DNA of 64,000 nt from Chloroflexota bacterium (GCA_002730555.1 PCAM01000037.1:21630-85629), one strand, 5' to 3'; shown: positions 46,401-55,372, counted from the first letter of the stretch. Notes: generated from the sequence alone by a model not told the origin. Made by a program: numbers and translations.

Positions 46401-46454
46401 AGGCAAGCTCCTGTCCCCTCTCCCCTAGTCGGGAGAGGGGACAGGAGCTTGCCT
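46401..46454. repeat. Perfect 24-bp inverted repeat, six-base loop
   Basis: Bases 46401-46424 are the exact reverse complement of 46431-46454 with loop CTAGTC. The core CTCTCCC...GGGAGAG is module C; the outer arm AGGCAAGCTCCTGTC is unique to this copy. It lies between the remnant and the convergent NIPSNAP gene and would form a very stable hairpin on either strand. Confidence 0.85.
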
Positions 46455-46465
46455 CCATCATGGGG

Positions 46466-46783
46466 TCAGGGCTGCGGTGAGAATGGGGCGGCGTTCATCA
46501 TTTGCGTTGACTGCTTGAGGATCAATCCCCTGGTCATCGGCTGGTACTCGTTAACCCAGCGGGGATCGCTACGGAAGGCCGCCCGCGCTTTCTCGTAGTG
46601 CGCGTAGTCCTCGTAGGCCCAGATATGGACGACCCGATTCAGGGTCCCGATGTCCGTGTAGTACCAGCCGGCGAGCTTAATGCCGTGGTCTTCCCGGACC
46701 TTCAGGCCGACCTTATCGACCGCTTCCAGGTATTTCGGTACCTGCCCGACGGCGATGTCGTAAGTGCGCATGTCGTAGATCAC
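46466..46783 (-). CDS. NIPSNAP family protein
   Basis: 105 residues from GTG 46783, with GGGAG eight bases upstream (the frame is open to 46897, but only into the next gene's end). IYDMRTYDIAVGQVPKYLEA and VVHIWAYEDYAHYEKARAAF are the NIPSNAP-type ferredoxin-like dimeric alpha/beta-barrel fold, and the length fits the family. Function is not established; often found near catabolic genes. It follows the Gfo/Idh/MocA gene on the same strand. Confidence 0.85.
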   Translation of the reverse strand: MIYDMRTYDIAVGQVPKYLEAVDKVGLKVREDHGIKLAGWYYTDIGTLNRVVHIWAYEDYAHYEKARAAFRSDPRWVNEYQPMTRGLILKQSTQMMNAAPFSPQP

Positions 46784-46869
46784 TGGCCGTGCTCCCAGTA
46801 TGTCTGGTTTTGTTTGACGCCTGTGCGGCGCATAAAGCCAGACCGGCGGAGCGGAGTCAAGCCGTACGG

Positions 46870-47871
46870 TTACTCTGGCCGCTCCACAACCGCCCATGAC
46901 CCGGAATCGATCGACGCCTCGGCGGCCAGTCCCGTCAGCTGTAGATCGGCCATCGTGGTGGCTCCGGTGCGCGACTCGCCGCCGGTTCTCAGGGCCGATA
47001 TGAAGGCAGCGATCGACTCATGCATGCCGGGCCATGCCGCGTGTGGTTGTGTGGCGGGATGTCGTTCGGTCTGCCAGTCCGGGTTCTGTCTTGACCGGTA
47101 TTTCAGCTCGCCCCGAAACAGATCCACTTCAAGGTCGCCGTCGCTCCCGTGAACAGCGATCCATGCTCCGAGCTCGCCGACCGATTGGACGTTGGCGTCG
47201 AACGTGCCCCAGACACCATCGAAGTCGAGTTGAACCAGCGTCCGGGACTGCATCCTGCCCTCCACGCCGGACCCTTCCTGCACCAGCACGCGCGACGGCC
47301 GTTTGCCGAGCACACGACTCAAGGGATCGAGGTACCAGGGGATGAGTTGCAGGGCGAGGCTGACCTCGGACCCGGGCACCGGGCCCCATCCAGAAGTCAT
47401 CGTCACCGAAGCGCTATGCCGTGTGCCGATCGCCCCGTCCGCTATCAGGGCTGCCGCGCGATCGGCCACCGGAAGGTATGAAAGCTCCAGATCGGCATGG
47501 GTGATCTGGCCCGCCGATGACAGGCGCTCGATCTCATCCGGAATCTGTCCCGGCCTATCGGAGAGCGGCGGCTCGTAGAACACGGGCAGCCCGGAATCCA
47601 GGGCCGCGCCGATGGTGACTGCGTGCTGATCCTCCGTCACGGCGATCATCACGGCGTCGACCCGGTCCGGGTCGAGAAGTTCCCGGAAGTCCGGAGTTAC
47701 GAAAGCGTCCGGCCCGAGCGCGGCGAGAGCACCCTTCCGGGTGGCATCGCTGCGACCGGCCGCGGCGACGGCTTCGGCGCCTGGAATTCGTTCCACGGCC
47801 GGGATGTAGGCGTTGAGCGCCCATGAGCCGAAACCGATGACTCCCAAGCGTATGAGATCTGATTCAGACAT
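46870..47871 (-). CDS. Gfo/Idh/MocA family oxidoreductase, EKP motif altered
   Basis: 333 residues. IRLGVIGFGSWALNAYIPAV is the NAD(P) fold, and VDAVMIAVTEDQHAVTIGAA follows. Where the family has the EKP motif with its catalytic Lys, this protein reads VFYEPPLSD, so the Lys is absent. It may be a structural or regulatory family member, or its chemistry uses another residue. ATG 47871. The NIPSNAP gene lies just downstream and is probably in the same transcript. Confidence 0.87.
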   Translation of the reverse strand: MSESDLIRLGVIGFGSWALNAYIPAVERIPGAEAVAAAGRSDATRKGALAALGPDAFVTPDFRELLDPDRVDAVMIAVTEDQHAVTIGAALDSGLPVFYEPPLSDRPGQIPDEIERLSSAGQITHADLELSYLPVADRAAALIADGAIGTRHSASVTMTSGWGPVPGSEVSLALQLIPWYLDPLSRVLGKRPSRVLVQEGSGVEGRMQSRTLVQLDFDGVWGTFDANVQSVGELGAWIAVHGSDGDLEVDLFRGELKYRSRQNPDWQTERHPATQPHAAWPGMHESIAAFISALRTGGESRTGATTMADLQLTGLAAEASIDSGSWAVVERPE

Positions 47872-47900
47872 GCCGACATGGTACGGGAGCGCACTGCGCC

Positions 47901-47928
47901 TTGACCCTCTCGCGCGAAGCGATATACA
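47901..47928 (+). promoter_or_regulatory. Promoter for tRNA-Gly
   Basis: TTGACC at 47901-47906 and TATACA at 47923-47928, 16 bases apart, match the sigma-70-type consensus well and lie about 46 bases before the tRNA. Confidence 0.55.
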
Positions 47929-47974
47929 TTTGAATAGTCCCGTTACCTGATTAAGCAGTCTCCGGGATTATTGA

Positions 47975-48049
47975 GCGGAAGTGGCTCAGTGGTAGAGCAT
48001 CACCTTGCCAAGGTGAGGGTCGCGAGTTCGAATCTCGTCTTCCGCTCCA
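47975..48049 (+). tRNA. tRNA-Gly (anticodon GCC), CCA encoded
   Basis: A complete cloverleaf: acceptor GCGGAAG with CTTCCGC, D arm GCTC/GAGC, anticodon stem TCACC/GGTGA with loop TTGCCAA (anticodon GCC), and T arm GCGAG/CTCGT with loop TTCGAAT. Discriminator T, then CCA encoded at 48047-48049. A terminator-type hairpin follows. Confidence 0.95.
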
Positions 48050-48070
48050 TTCGTAGATTAAACGTGCATT

Positions 48071-48096
48071 GAAACCCCCGTTTCTGCGGGGGTTTC
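48071..48096 (+). terminator. Terminator of tRNA-Gly
   Basis: GAAACCCCCG (48071-48080) pairs perfectly with CGGGGGTTTC (48087-48096) over a six-base loop; TTTT follows a few bases later. It also lies just after the convergent DUF362 gene. Confidence 0.75.
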
Positions 48097-48122
48097 TCGC
48101 GTTTTACACCCTAACTACACCG

Positions 48123-49034
48123 TTAGTCGCCGACGGCATCGAACACGGGCCGCCAGTCGCCTTCTACCGGCCAGGTGAGCTGGCTGGCGATGTTGTCGTG
48201 CGATTTGAAGTCGATCTTGACGTCTTCGATCGGCTCTCCCACGACCTCGATGTCGTCCAGGGTGAGTCCGCGCAGTTCCATGGCGTAGCGGAGGTAGCCG
48301 ACCTGGTTCAGCCGGTATCCCATCGCCTGCAGGCCGATCACATCGGCGGCGATGTTGTGGGCGGACGCTAGGGTTATTCGTGAGTCGATGGAATGGCCGT
48401 CCACGGGCCCGTTGCCCTGCATGCCCTCGGTGCCGTCAAGAACCGTGAGATCGGGCGCGACATGCTGCGCCATCTTGGCCAGCGTCAGGTTGATCGCCTT
48501 GCTGCCCTGGTGGATCTTCTGTTTCTCAGTCCGTCCGGCGAGCGTTCCGACCAGGATGTTCTTCAGGCCCAGCGTGACCACGACATTATTGTGCGTCTTG
48601 GTGCGTGTCACGGAGACGATGTATGACTCCGACATCGTGCGGGACATGTTCAGGTACTGGGCGTTCAGTTTGTCATCAAACGCGGCTACCTTCACCGTCT
48701 CGTCCGTGTTGAGATCAAGCCAGGTGACGTTGAACTCATCCGCCAGCGGCCAGTAACCGTAGTTTTCGAAACCGTCGTCGGCGCTGCCTATGGCCGGGCC
48801 GGCGGCGATCGTGAAGCTGTTGACGCCTTTACTTTTCAAGAAGGCCAACGTTGAGTGCACGGCGTCCACGGGCGTGGCGGACAGCTGGTTGCGTGTCGAG
48901 ACGAAATTGGGCTTTATCAGGACCGGCTTGTCCGGAATCTGGACCTGATCTGCAATGAGAGACAGGGCCTCCGGAACGGTGCTGGTTCGGTCCTTGCCGC
49001 TTACAAGGCTTACTTTGATCTTGCCGTCAGCCAT
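48123..49034 (-). CDS. DUF362 domain protein
   Basis: 303 residues of the DUF362 family: VLIKPNFVSTRNQLSATPVD, then SYIVSVTRTKTHNNVVVTLG and LGLKNILVGTLAGRTEKQKI with IHQGSKAINLTLAKMA. No Fe-S motif is fused, unlike some relatives. Function of the family is unknown. ATG 49034 with GGGAG about ten bases upstream; divergent from the epimerase at 49191. Confidence 0.85.
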   Translation of the reverse strand: MADGKIKVSLVSGKDRTSTVPEALSLIADQVQIPDKPVLIKPNFVSTRNQLSATPVDAVHSTLAFLKSKGVNSFTIAAGPAIGSADDGFENYGYWPLADEFNVTWLDLNTDETVKVAAFDDKLNAQYLNMSRTMSESYIVSVTRTKTHNNVVVTLGLKNILVGTLAGRTEKQKIHQGSKAINLTLAKMAQHVAPDLTVLDGTEGMQGNGPVDGHSIDSRITLASAHNIAADVIGLQAMGYRLNQVGYLRYAMELRGLTLDDIEVVGEPIEDVKIDFKSHDNIASQLTWPVEGDWRPVFDAVGD

Positions 49035-49190
49035 GTTCGTTTTTCTCCCGGTCGACAGGTGAGTTGATGCCCGGTAATCGCGTATTGAGGGGATGTTACG
49101 GCAAATCGCGCTCCGGGCGCGTGGCCTTGCTCACAGGTCGGTCTCGCCAAATAATGCCTTTGAATCCCCAATTAGTATCGGAGAGTTTTG

Positions 49191-49964
49191 ATGGCCCAGG
49201 GCGGCAAACGCATTCTCGTCACCGGGATGAGCGGACTCATCGGCGGCATGGTCGGCCGGTCGCTGGCGCAAGATCATTACGTGCGGGCGCTGAACAGGAG
49301 CGCCGTTGAGGGCGTGGATTGCGTGCAAGCAGACATCTCTGATCTGGACGCCATCCGTCCCGCGTTTGAGGGGATAGACACGGTCGTCCACATGGCCGCG
49401 TACCTGGGCCCTGAGTTCTCCGGCCAAGTTTCCGGGAACCTGATAGGGGCTTACAACGTGTTTGAGGCGGCGCGGGGGGCCGGCGTGAAACGTCTCATCT
49501 TCGGCAGTTCAGGCGCGACGCAGATGCAGTACGAGGTCGATGAGCCGATCAAGGCGATGGTGGAGGCGCGCTGGGATGATGTCCCGACTCCCCGGCCCAT
49601 CCTCACCCCGCAGGACGCGGCGCGCCCGAACGGTATCTACGGCGCCGCGAAGCTGTGGGGGGAGGCCCTTGGCCGTTACTACTCCGATGCGCACGGTATG
49701 TCCGTCATCTGCGTCCGAATCGGCCGGGTGGTGAAAGAAGATTGGCCGTTCGACGCCCGGCACGCGGCGGTTTACTGCAGCCATCGAGACGTGATTCAGA
49801 TGGTCGAAAAGTGCGTCGCTGCCGCGGACTCGGTTCGCTTCGATCTGTTCTACGCGGTATCCAACAACCGTGGCCGTTACCGTGACATTGACCACGCGAA
49901 CGAGGTCCTCGGATACGTCCCGCAGGACGGGATTCCGGAGTGGCCCATGGAGCGTCCGGGCTAA
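49191..49964 (+). CDS. NAD-dependent epimerase/dehydratase (extended SDR), second paralog
   Basis: 257 residues. ILVTGMSGLIGGMVGRSLAQ binds NAD; GSSGATQMQ and IYGAAKLWGEALGRYYSD carry the Ser and the YxxxK pair. It is a paralog of the gene at 20356 (same layout, same C-terminal ANEVLGYVPQDG pattern). ATG 49191 with GGAGAG upstream. Substrate probably a sugar or sugar acid derivative. Confidence 0.88.
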   Translation: MAQGGKRILVTGMSGLIGGMVGRSLAQDHYVRALNRSAVEGVDCVQADISDLDAIRPAFEGIDTVVHMAAYLGPEFSGQVSGNLIGAYNVFEAARGAGVKRLIFGSSGATQMQYEVDEPIKAMVEARWDDVPTPRPILTPQDAARPNGIYGAAKLWGEALGRYYSDAHGMSVICVRIGRVVKEDWPFDARHAAVYCSHRDVIQMVEKCVAAADSVRFDLFYAVSNNRGRYRDIDHANEVLGYVPQDGIPEWPMERPG

Positions 49965-50119
49965 GTTCCTCCGGTGCTCTCGGGCTCACAATTCATCGGA
50001 ACGCGCATGAGTCTCTTCGGGAATTCTGGAGGACGCGTCTCTAATATTCAGGATCGCTGCGCTGTTCTTCCGGGCCCGCTACGGGGCGATGCCGCCGGAC
50101 GAAAGCGCACTCCAATCCG

Positions 50120-50647
50120 ATGCGTCTTCACCATCCACATGCGCCGACTGCGTTCGAAAGGTCCCACATCAGGGGCCACGTCCGGCCATACATAATTCAA
50201 GCGACGCTGGCGTCGTTGGCTCTGCTCGCCATCTTGTTGATTGAGCAGGGCGTGTCTGACGGCATCATCGTCGTCACCATCGCTTCCTCCACGGCGACCG
50301 TGTTCGTCGTGCCTCACTCGATAGCGTCTTCCCCCAAGAGGGTGATCGGCGGCCACGTCGTCAGCGTGCTGGTGGGGTTGGTACTCTGGGGGTTGCTGCA
50401 CCTGGTGTCCGGCGAAGCGAACAGCGCGTCCAATTTGCAGATCGATATTTTTGGAGCGGCGGCCGTCGGTCTGTCGGTGATGGTGATGGCGACGACGAAC
50501 ACGGAGCATCCGCCTGCTGCGGGAACGGCTTTCGGTATCATCGTTCTCGGGCTATCGATCACTTTTATCGCGTTCATCTTGAGTGCGGCGGTGATCCTTT
50601 CGATCGCCCGATTTATCCTCCGGGACCGACTTCAGAACCTGCTTTAG
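50120..50647 (+). CDS. HPP family integral membrane protein
   Basis: 175 residues with four hydrophobic helices. SSPKRVIGGHVVSVLVGL and TNTEHPPAAGTAFG carry the HPP signature of this family. Such proteins are poorly characterised; some plastid and cyanobacterial members transport nitrite. ATG 50120. Single gene between the epimerase and the minus-strand hflKC operon. Confidence 0.85.
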   Translation: MRLHHPHAPTAFERSHIRGHVRPYIIQATLASLALLAILLIEQGVSDGIIVVTIASSTATVFVVPHSIASSPKRVIGGHVVSVLVGLVLWGLLHLVSGEANSASNLQIDIFGAAAVGLSVMVMATTNTEHPPAAGTAFGIIVLGLSITFIAFILSAAVILSIARFILRDRLQNLL

Positions 50648-50761
50648 GAATATCGGACGCGCCAGAGGCACGGCCGATGCACAAAGAACGCGAGAGCGCC
50701 GCCATGGTCGAGAGACCCGGCGGCGTTCTTCTGATCTATCTGACGGCCCGGTTGGCCGCCT

Positions 50762-51844
50762 TTAACGGTCAGCCGGAACGAGCGGCGATTCCAGGTATCG
50801 CCAGAGGTCGCTATCGACGTTCAAGATCAACGTCGCATCGTCCTCCAGCAGATCCTTGTAGGCCTCCAGAGAGCGTGTAAACGCGTAGAACTCTGGATCT
50901 CTGCCGAGCTGTTCGGAGAGGATCGTAATCGCCTCTCCCTCAGCCTCACCGACGATCCTTGCGGAGTTACCCTGTGCGCTCTGCGTGATGATCTGGACTT
51001 GCCGGTCCACTTCCGCACGCTTCTCTAGGTCGATCTGCGCGCCTTCCGCACGTTCAGCGGAAGCGATGCGCTCACGTTCAGCCCTCATCCGGTCGAACAC
51101 CGAGCTTGCAACTCCAACAGGGAAGTCGGCGCGCTTGATACGCACGTCGAAAATTTCGATACCGAACTGGTCCCGCAACGGAACCCGGTACCGGAAACTC
51201 TCGCCTCCAAGATCAAAATCGAGCGGCGCCGAGCTGTTGATTATCGATTCCAACTGGTCAGGTGTCGGAACTCGATCCCTGATGGGCTCTTCGCCTTCGC
51301 CCACTGCCCGTGCAGCGATGACAATCGTTAGCCCCGGATTTCTCAGTCCACCCGGGAGCGCTTCAGCCTCAGCTCGCTGGATGTCCAGGAGTTTTGACGA
51401 AGCTGTTACACGAGCCATGATCTCTTCACGGGTCTCGTCGATGATCTCGGACTGGAGATCCAGGGCTACTTCACGACGAAGGCTTGAGTTGACGATGTCT
51501 CCCACTCTTGCCTCGGCGTTGGATTCCGTACGAAGAGCCCGGAAAAACACCAGCGGATCGGTGATGCGGTAGCGAGCGTACGCATCGATCACCAGTGTGC
51601 GCTTGTCAAGAGTGAGGAGCGACGCCGGTGGTGCGTCGACACGAAGCAAACGCTTGTCCAGTTTGGTCACCGACTCGATGAACGGCACCTTGATGCCCAG
51701 GCCGGGAGTCGTCTTCGACTCTCGGAATTCTCCAAGACGGGTGACGATGGCCACCTGAGTCTCATCGACCTTGTAAAGGGCTTGCGAGGCTACGACCCCG
51801 CCAATAATCAGGACTATCAGGAGAGGAATTGCAAGTTTACGCAT
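50762..51844 (-). CDS. hflC: HflC, SPFH/band-7 membrane protease modulator
   Basis: 360 residues. One N-terminal membrane helix (LAIPLLIVLIIGGVVASQAL), then the SPFH domain (YKVDETQVAIVTRLGEFRES, GLGIKVPFIESVTKLDKR) and a long coiled coil ending in SARIVGEAEGEAITILSEQL. Between the SPFH core and the FDVRIKRADFP element there is an extra stretch of about 60-70 residues (about 165-232) not usual in HflC. The HflKC complex surrounds the FtsH protease in the membrane. It directly follows hflK, with GGAGGG seven bases before the ATG. Confidence 0.93.
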   Translation of the reverse strand: MRKLAIPLLIVLIIGGVVASQALYKVDETQVAIVTRLGEFRESKTTPGLGIKVPFIESVTKLDKRLLRVDAPPASLLTLDKRTLVIDAYARYRITDPLVFFRALRTESNAEARVGDIVNSSLRREVALDLQSEIIDETREEIMARVTASSKLLDIQRAEAEALPGGLRNPGLTIVIAARAVGEGEEPIRDRVPTPDQLESIINSSAPLDFDLGGESFRYRVPLRDQFGIEIFDVRIKRADFPVGVASSVFDRMRAERERIASAERAEGAQIDLEKRAEVDRQVQIITQSAQGNSARIVGEAEGEAITILSEQLGRDPEFYAFTRSLEAYKDLLEDDATLILNVDSDLWRYLESPLVPADR

Positions 51845-51845
51845 C

Positions 51846-52997
51846 TTACTGCCCTCCCCCTACGCTCGTACCGCCCGTCGATGACAACGGCAAGAACGGC
51901 AGAACTCCGTCCGCCACCTCACCGGTCACGACAAACTTCGTGGTGCCCGGAAGGATTTCTTCCATCGCCTCCAGGTACAACCGCTGGCGGGTGACATCCT
52001 TGGAGTTCAGATAACCCTCCAGGAGTTCTTTGAACCCGTCGGCCTCACCCTGGGCCAGCGCTATACGACCCTGTCTGAAACCTTCTGCGGTTTCAACGAT
52101 TCGGGCCGCTTCACCCCGTGCCCTCGGCAACTGGTCTGCCTCGTAAGCGTCGGCCAGGTTTCTCAGGCGCTCTTTCTCCTCCTGTGCGACGACAACGTCT
52201 TCAAAAGCGTCTCTCACCTCTTCCGGTGCGAGCACGTTCTGTAGCAGCACGGAAATGATGGTGATGCCAGCGTTGTAGGAGTTGAGGATGCCCTGCATCT
52301 GGAGGCGTGTGTCTTCCTGGATCTGCTCACGACCTTCGGTCAATGCGTCATCGATCGTGCGGGCCCCAACGACCTGGCGTAACGATGTCTCAGCCACGTC
52401 ACGCAGAGTTCGTCCGTCCGGCCGTCCGCTATCAACGGCTCTGTCGGGGTCTCCCGGGTCGTCTACCTCGAACAGATAGTTACGGAGGTCAGAGATCCGA
52501 TACTGAATCACGGCGCCGACGTCCACAATATTCTCGTCGCCCGTGATCATCTGGGCCTCTACGGCCACTAGGGTGACCGACGCCGTTCCTTCGGTTCCGC
52601 TTCGGAAACCAAGTTCAAGTGTCCGTGTCTGTGTCACCTGGACGATGTCACGCTGGCCAACCGGAGACGGCCACCACCAGTTCAAACCGGATCCGGCGGT
52701 GCTGTTGAACTTCCCGAACAGGCGAAGGGACGCTTGCTCGTCTGGATCGACCGTGAAAACACCCGACGCCAGCCAGATGGCCAAAGCAACGATCATTCCG
52801 AGCAGAACGATCAGGCTTATGCCTCCGCCGCCGAGAAACCTCAGCGGTGGCATGCCGTTTCTGAATCGCCCGATCAGATCTTCGAGTGAAACCTGCTCGC
52901 GGCTGGCGTTTGGGCCGTTGTCTCCGCCTCCGTCGTCCGGTGGGCGATACATTTCGTCCTTGCCCATCCCGGGTAAAGAGTCGCTACCTGCGGCCAT
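51846..52997 (-). CDS. hflK: HflK, SPFH/band-7 membrane protease modulator
   Basis: 383 residues. A Gly/Asp-rich cytoplasmic N-terminus (PPDDGGGDNGPN) comes before one membrane helix (ISLIVLLGMIVALAIWLASG), then the SPFH domain (VDPDEQASLRLFGKFNSTAG and LNWWWPSPVGQRDIVQVTQT) and the coiled coil (EKERLRNLADAYEADQLPRA). AGGAG lies just before ATG 52997. The stop is one base from the start region of hflC; the two form an operon. Confidence 0.94.
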   Translation of the reverse strand: MAAGSDSLPGMGKDEMYRPPDDGGGDNGPNASREQVSLEDLIGRFRNGMPPLRFLGGGGISLIVLLGMIVALAIWLASGVFTVDPDEQASLRLFGKFNSTAGSGLNWWWPSPVGQRDIVQVTQTRTLELGFRSGTEGTASVTLVAVEAQMITGDENIVDVGAVIQYRISDLRNYLFEVDDPGDPDRAVDSGRPDGRTLRDVAETSLRQVVGARTIDDALTEGREQIQEDTRLQMQGILNSYNAGITIISVLLQNVLAPEEVRDAFEDVVVAQEEKERLRNLADAYEADQLPRARGEAARIVETAEGFRQGRIALAQGEADGFKELLEGYLNSKDVTRQRLYLEAMEEILPGTTKFVVTGEVADGVLPFLPLSSTGGTSVGGGQ

Positions 52998-53257
52998 TGT
53001 TACTCCTGCCGGCGGCGTTCAATCGCTCGCCGCCCGGCGGTGACGCAAAGGTCCCGCCTGATTTCAGTTCGCTGACTCCCGGCGCTGGATACGTTTCAAC
53101 CGGATTCGGGAATCAGGATTGTCGTTTGCCCGGTAAACGCCTGCGCGTCCTGTAGCCGGAACATCCAAAAGTATACCCGAGGTCCGACGATATGCTCGGT
53201 CTGGATTCATTTTCACACCACCGATTCACCCGGCGAGAACCGGTGCGATCACCAGGT

Positions 53258-54493
53258 TCATCCTTCGTCGAGCTCGTCCTGTTCCAGGCGCAGGCCCTCA
53301 AGCCGTTGCAAGAACTCTTCGTGACTGGACACCCCCTGCACAATTTTTACGAGATCTGCGGCGTTTTCGACGTACGACCGAAGTTCCTGAACCTGCTCCC
53401 CTATAGGACTCACCGAGCCGGGATTGTCGCCGTACGAGCCCGTGAAAGCAAAGTAAGCCTGGTTGATCTTCCTGATGAATATTCCGTGGTCCTGAAGCTC
53501 CAGGCGCCTGCGTTCCATGTAAGCTTCTGCGCCCTTGAAATCGCCATCGGCCAGCATTTTGTCGGTGGTGACGCGCGTTTCACGCATGAACACCCTGAAG
53601 TCGAACTCCTCCGGATCCGCTTCAGGATCCCTCTCAGGTATGAACGGCTCCGGAGGCGGGAGTGTCTCGCCGGTCAGCCGCTCGTACGCCAATCTACCCA
53701 CCTCACCCCCGAACAGATCGGCCACCGTCTCGTTGAGCGTCGTCATATCGCCGCTCCCGTACGCCTGGCCAAATGGATGGAAGATGAGATACGCGTGGAG
53801 CCACTCATGCGCCGCCACGATCAGCGTTGGTAGCAGATCTCGGTCCTCCGGGATGACCGTCGGGAACGTCGCGACGCCGCCGGTTCCGAGCACGATTGCC
53901 GATAGTTCAGGATCCTGGTAGTAGATGGCCTCTTCCACGGTCTCACGCCCGGCCAGTGTGATGTTGGAATCGATCAAGATTGCATCCATGCGCTCGATAC
54001 GATCACGCGGCGATGTGACCAGCACGCGCGGGGTCGGGTCCAGCCGGAAGTCGACAGGCGGCCACGTAAGTGGCCCAAATTCGCCGATATCCAGGTTCCG
54101 CAACACGCCGTCTATGGCCGATTCCAGCAGTTCCTCGACATCGTTCCGCAATCCCCTGCGCTCTTTCGCCAGCCGGTCGACGTCCTCCTGGAACGATGTC
54201 AGCAGGTCCCGATCAGGTTCTGGAGATGACGCTTCACGATCCAAATCGCCGTTGGCAGTCGCTATCTCTTCGTTCAGATCGAAATAGCGTCCCAGGCGCA
54301 GCCGTTTGTCCTCCGTGGACGATCCAACACCGGGTATGGCGACTTTTACCCGATGGGCCCATTTATCCAGGAAGTTAGAGATTTCCCACTGCACGAGCCC
54401 GTACTCGAAACCTCGCGCGGCCGCGTGGGCCGGGCTCAGCACGCGTGTGGAACGCGGGGTGAACAGCAGCGTGGCGACCACAATGAATATCAA
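53258..54493 (-). CDS. Putative secreted/membrane-anchored HEXXH metallopeptidase
   Basis: 411 residues. Hydrophobic N-terminal segment (IFIVVATLLF) after TTG 54493 with AGGAAAGG upstream. The centre has TLIVAAHEWLHAYLIFHPFG, an HEXXH zinc site, followed 20-30 residues later by LNETVADLFGGEVGRL, whose Glu is a good third ligand of a gluzincin. The C-terminal third has RRRLELQDHG and a coiled-coil-like segment. I recognise no named family. It probably acts outside the cytoplasmic membrane. Divergent from the lipoprotein at 54796. Confidence 0.65.
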   Translation of the reverse strand: MIFIVVATLLFTPRSTRVLSPAHAAARGFEYGLVQWEISNFLDKWAHRVKVAIPGVGSSTEDKRLRLGRYFDLNEEIATANGDLDREASSPEPDRDLLTSFQEDVDRLAKERRGLRNDVEELLESAIDGVLRNLDIGEFGPLTWPPVDFRLDPTPRVLVTSPRDRIERMDAILIDSNITLAGRETVEEAIYYQDPELSAIVLGTGGVATFPTVIPEDRDLLPTLIVAAHEWLHAYLIFHPFGQAYGSGDMTTLNETVADLFGGEVGRLAYERLTGETLPPPEPFIPERDPEADPEEFDFRVFMRETRVTTDKMLADGDFKGAEAYMERRRLELQDHGIFIRKINQAYFAFTGSYGDNPGSVSPIGEQVQELRSYVENAADLVKIVQGVSSHEEFLQRLEGLRLEQDELDEG

Positions 54494-54795
54494 GACGCCT
54501 TTCCTGAGTCGGCGACTCTTCAGGCCAGTGCACGTGACGCGGCACGGCCAGCCCAGCCCTCTCAGGGCTCGGCCGGGGATATGAGAGTGCCCCGGACGGG
54601 TATCAGAACCGGGATTACCGGGATTGAAAAGGGTTTCCAGCGGTTTTCCCTCAGATCGGTGTTGTCGCCATATGGCGGTCGTGGGTGACGGTAGGCACGC
54701 GCTTCATACCGGCGCGCTTCTCATATCGATATATGCGTTCATCGGACACCGGAGGGAGGCCCGGCGAGCCGGCTCGTGCGTATAACCTCGTGCAG
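54494..54795. other. Intergenic region without recognised feature
   Basis: Spacer between the divergent metallopeptidase and lipoprotein genes. It holds a short imperfect dyad (AGCCCT/AGGGCT at about 54551-54565) and no gene that I can support. Confidence 0.4.
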
Positions 54796-55260
54796 ATGAA
54801 TCCGTTCACCCCGACGGCCGGGGTTGTTGTGCCCGCCGTTATCGTAATCATGCTCGCCGCGGCATGCAGTTCATCCGGTCCGCAATTCTCCGGCAAAACA
54901 CCCTCGGTTGTGGACGCCGCTGATCAGGCTGCGGCCACGGACTTTTCAGGCGTTTCGGAGTCCGGTTGGGTCGCCGCGGTTCAGGAGATTTGAGGCTTCA
55001 CTCCAAACGGCGTCGACTGGCAAGGTTCGTACGATTTCCGACAGATGCGCGGACGAGTCGGCGAGGGCCGTACAGCCGGGCTGGTTAGCGACGGCGTATC
55101 CGACTATTTATCGGCCGTTACGAACGGCGAATTGGAGGTCGAATACCGGTCGCGGCATCTGGAAACCCTGGGGGCGTTGGAACGCCTTGCATCCAGTGAC
55201 GAGGATCGACGGTACTTTGAGTCGCTATCCGCCATCGTTCGGTCCCACGAGGGCGAGTAA
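54796..55260 (+). pseudogene. Lipoprotein with an in-frame TGA
   Basis: ATG 54796 begins a lipoprotein signal peptide, TAGVVVPAVIVIMLAAAC, with lipobox Cys about residue 24. The frame stops at TGA 54991-54993 after AAVQEI, but continues without other stops to TAA 55258-55260, through GFTPNGVDWQGSYDFRQM and YLSAVTNGELEVEYRSRHLE, then a helical tail (RYFESLSAIVRSHEGE). The second half looks protein-like and stays in the same frame, so a single nonsense mutation is the simplest view. No family recognised. Confidence 0.55.
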
Positions 55261-55344
55261 CGGCGGATTTCGTAACGCCCCCCCCCCGTTTCCCGACCCG
55301 GGGCAAATCGAGCCGCCTTCGTCAACGACTTCATTTTTCGCTCA

Positions 55345-55372
55345 CTGAAACCACGTTCGCCGGTGCTATACT
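55345..55372 (+). promoter_or_regulatory. Putative promoter of the EF-G-like gene
   Basis: CTGAAA at 55345-55350 and TATACT at 55367-55372 with a 16-base spacer; the -10 is strong, the -35 weak. It lies 90 bases before ATG 55462. Confidence 0.4.

Noticed and set aside
17842..55260. Reassignment of UGA to tryptophan, since two remnants have UGA where Trp is expected
   Set aside because: UGA is a regular stop in intact genes here (for example ends at 4232, 5189, 13025 and in ATGA overlaps), so the code is standard.
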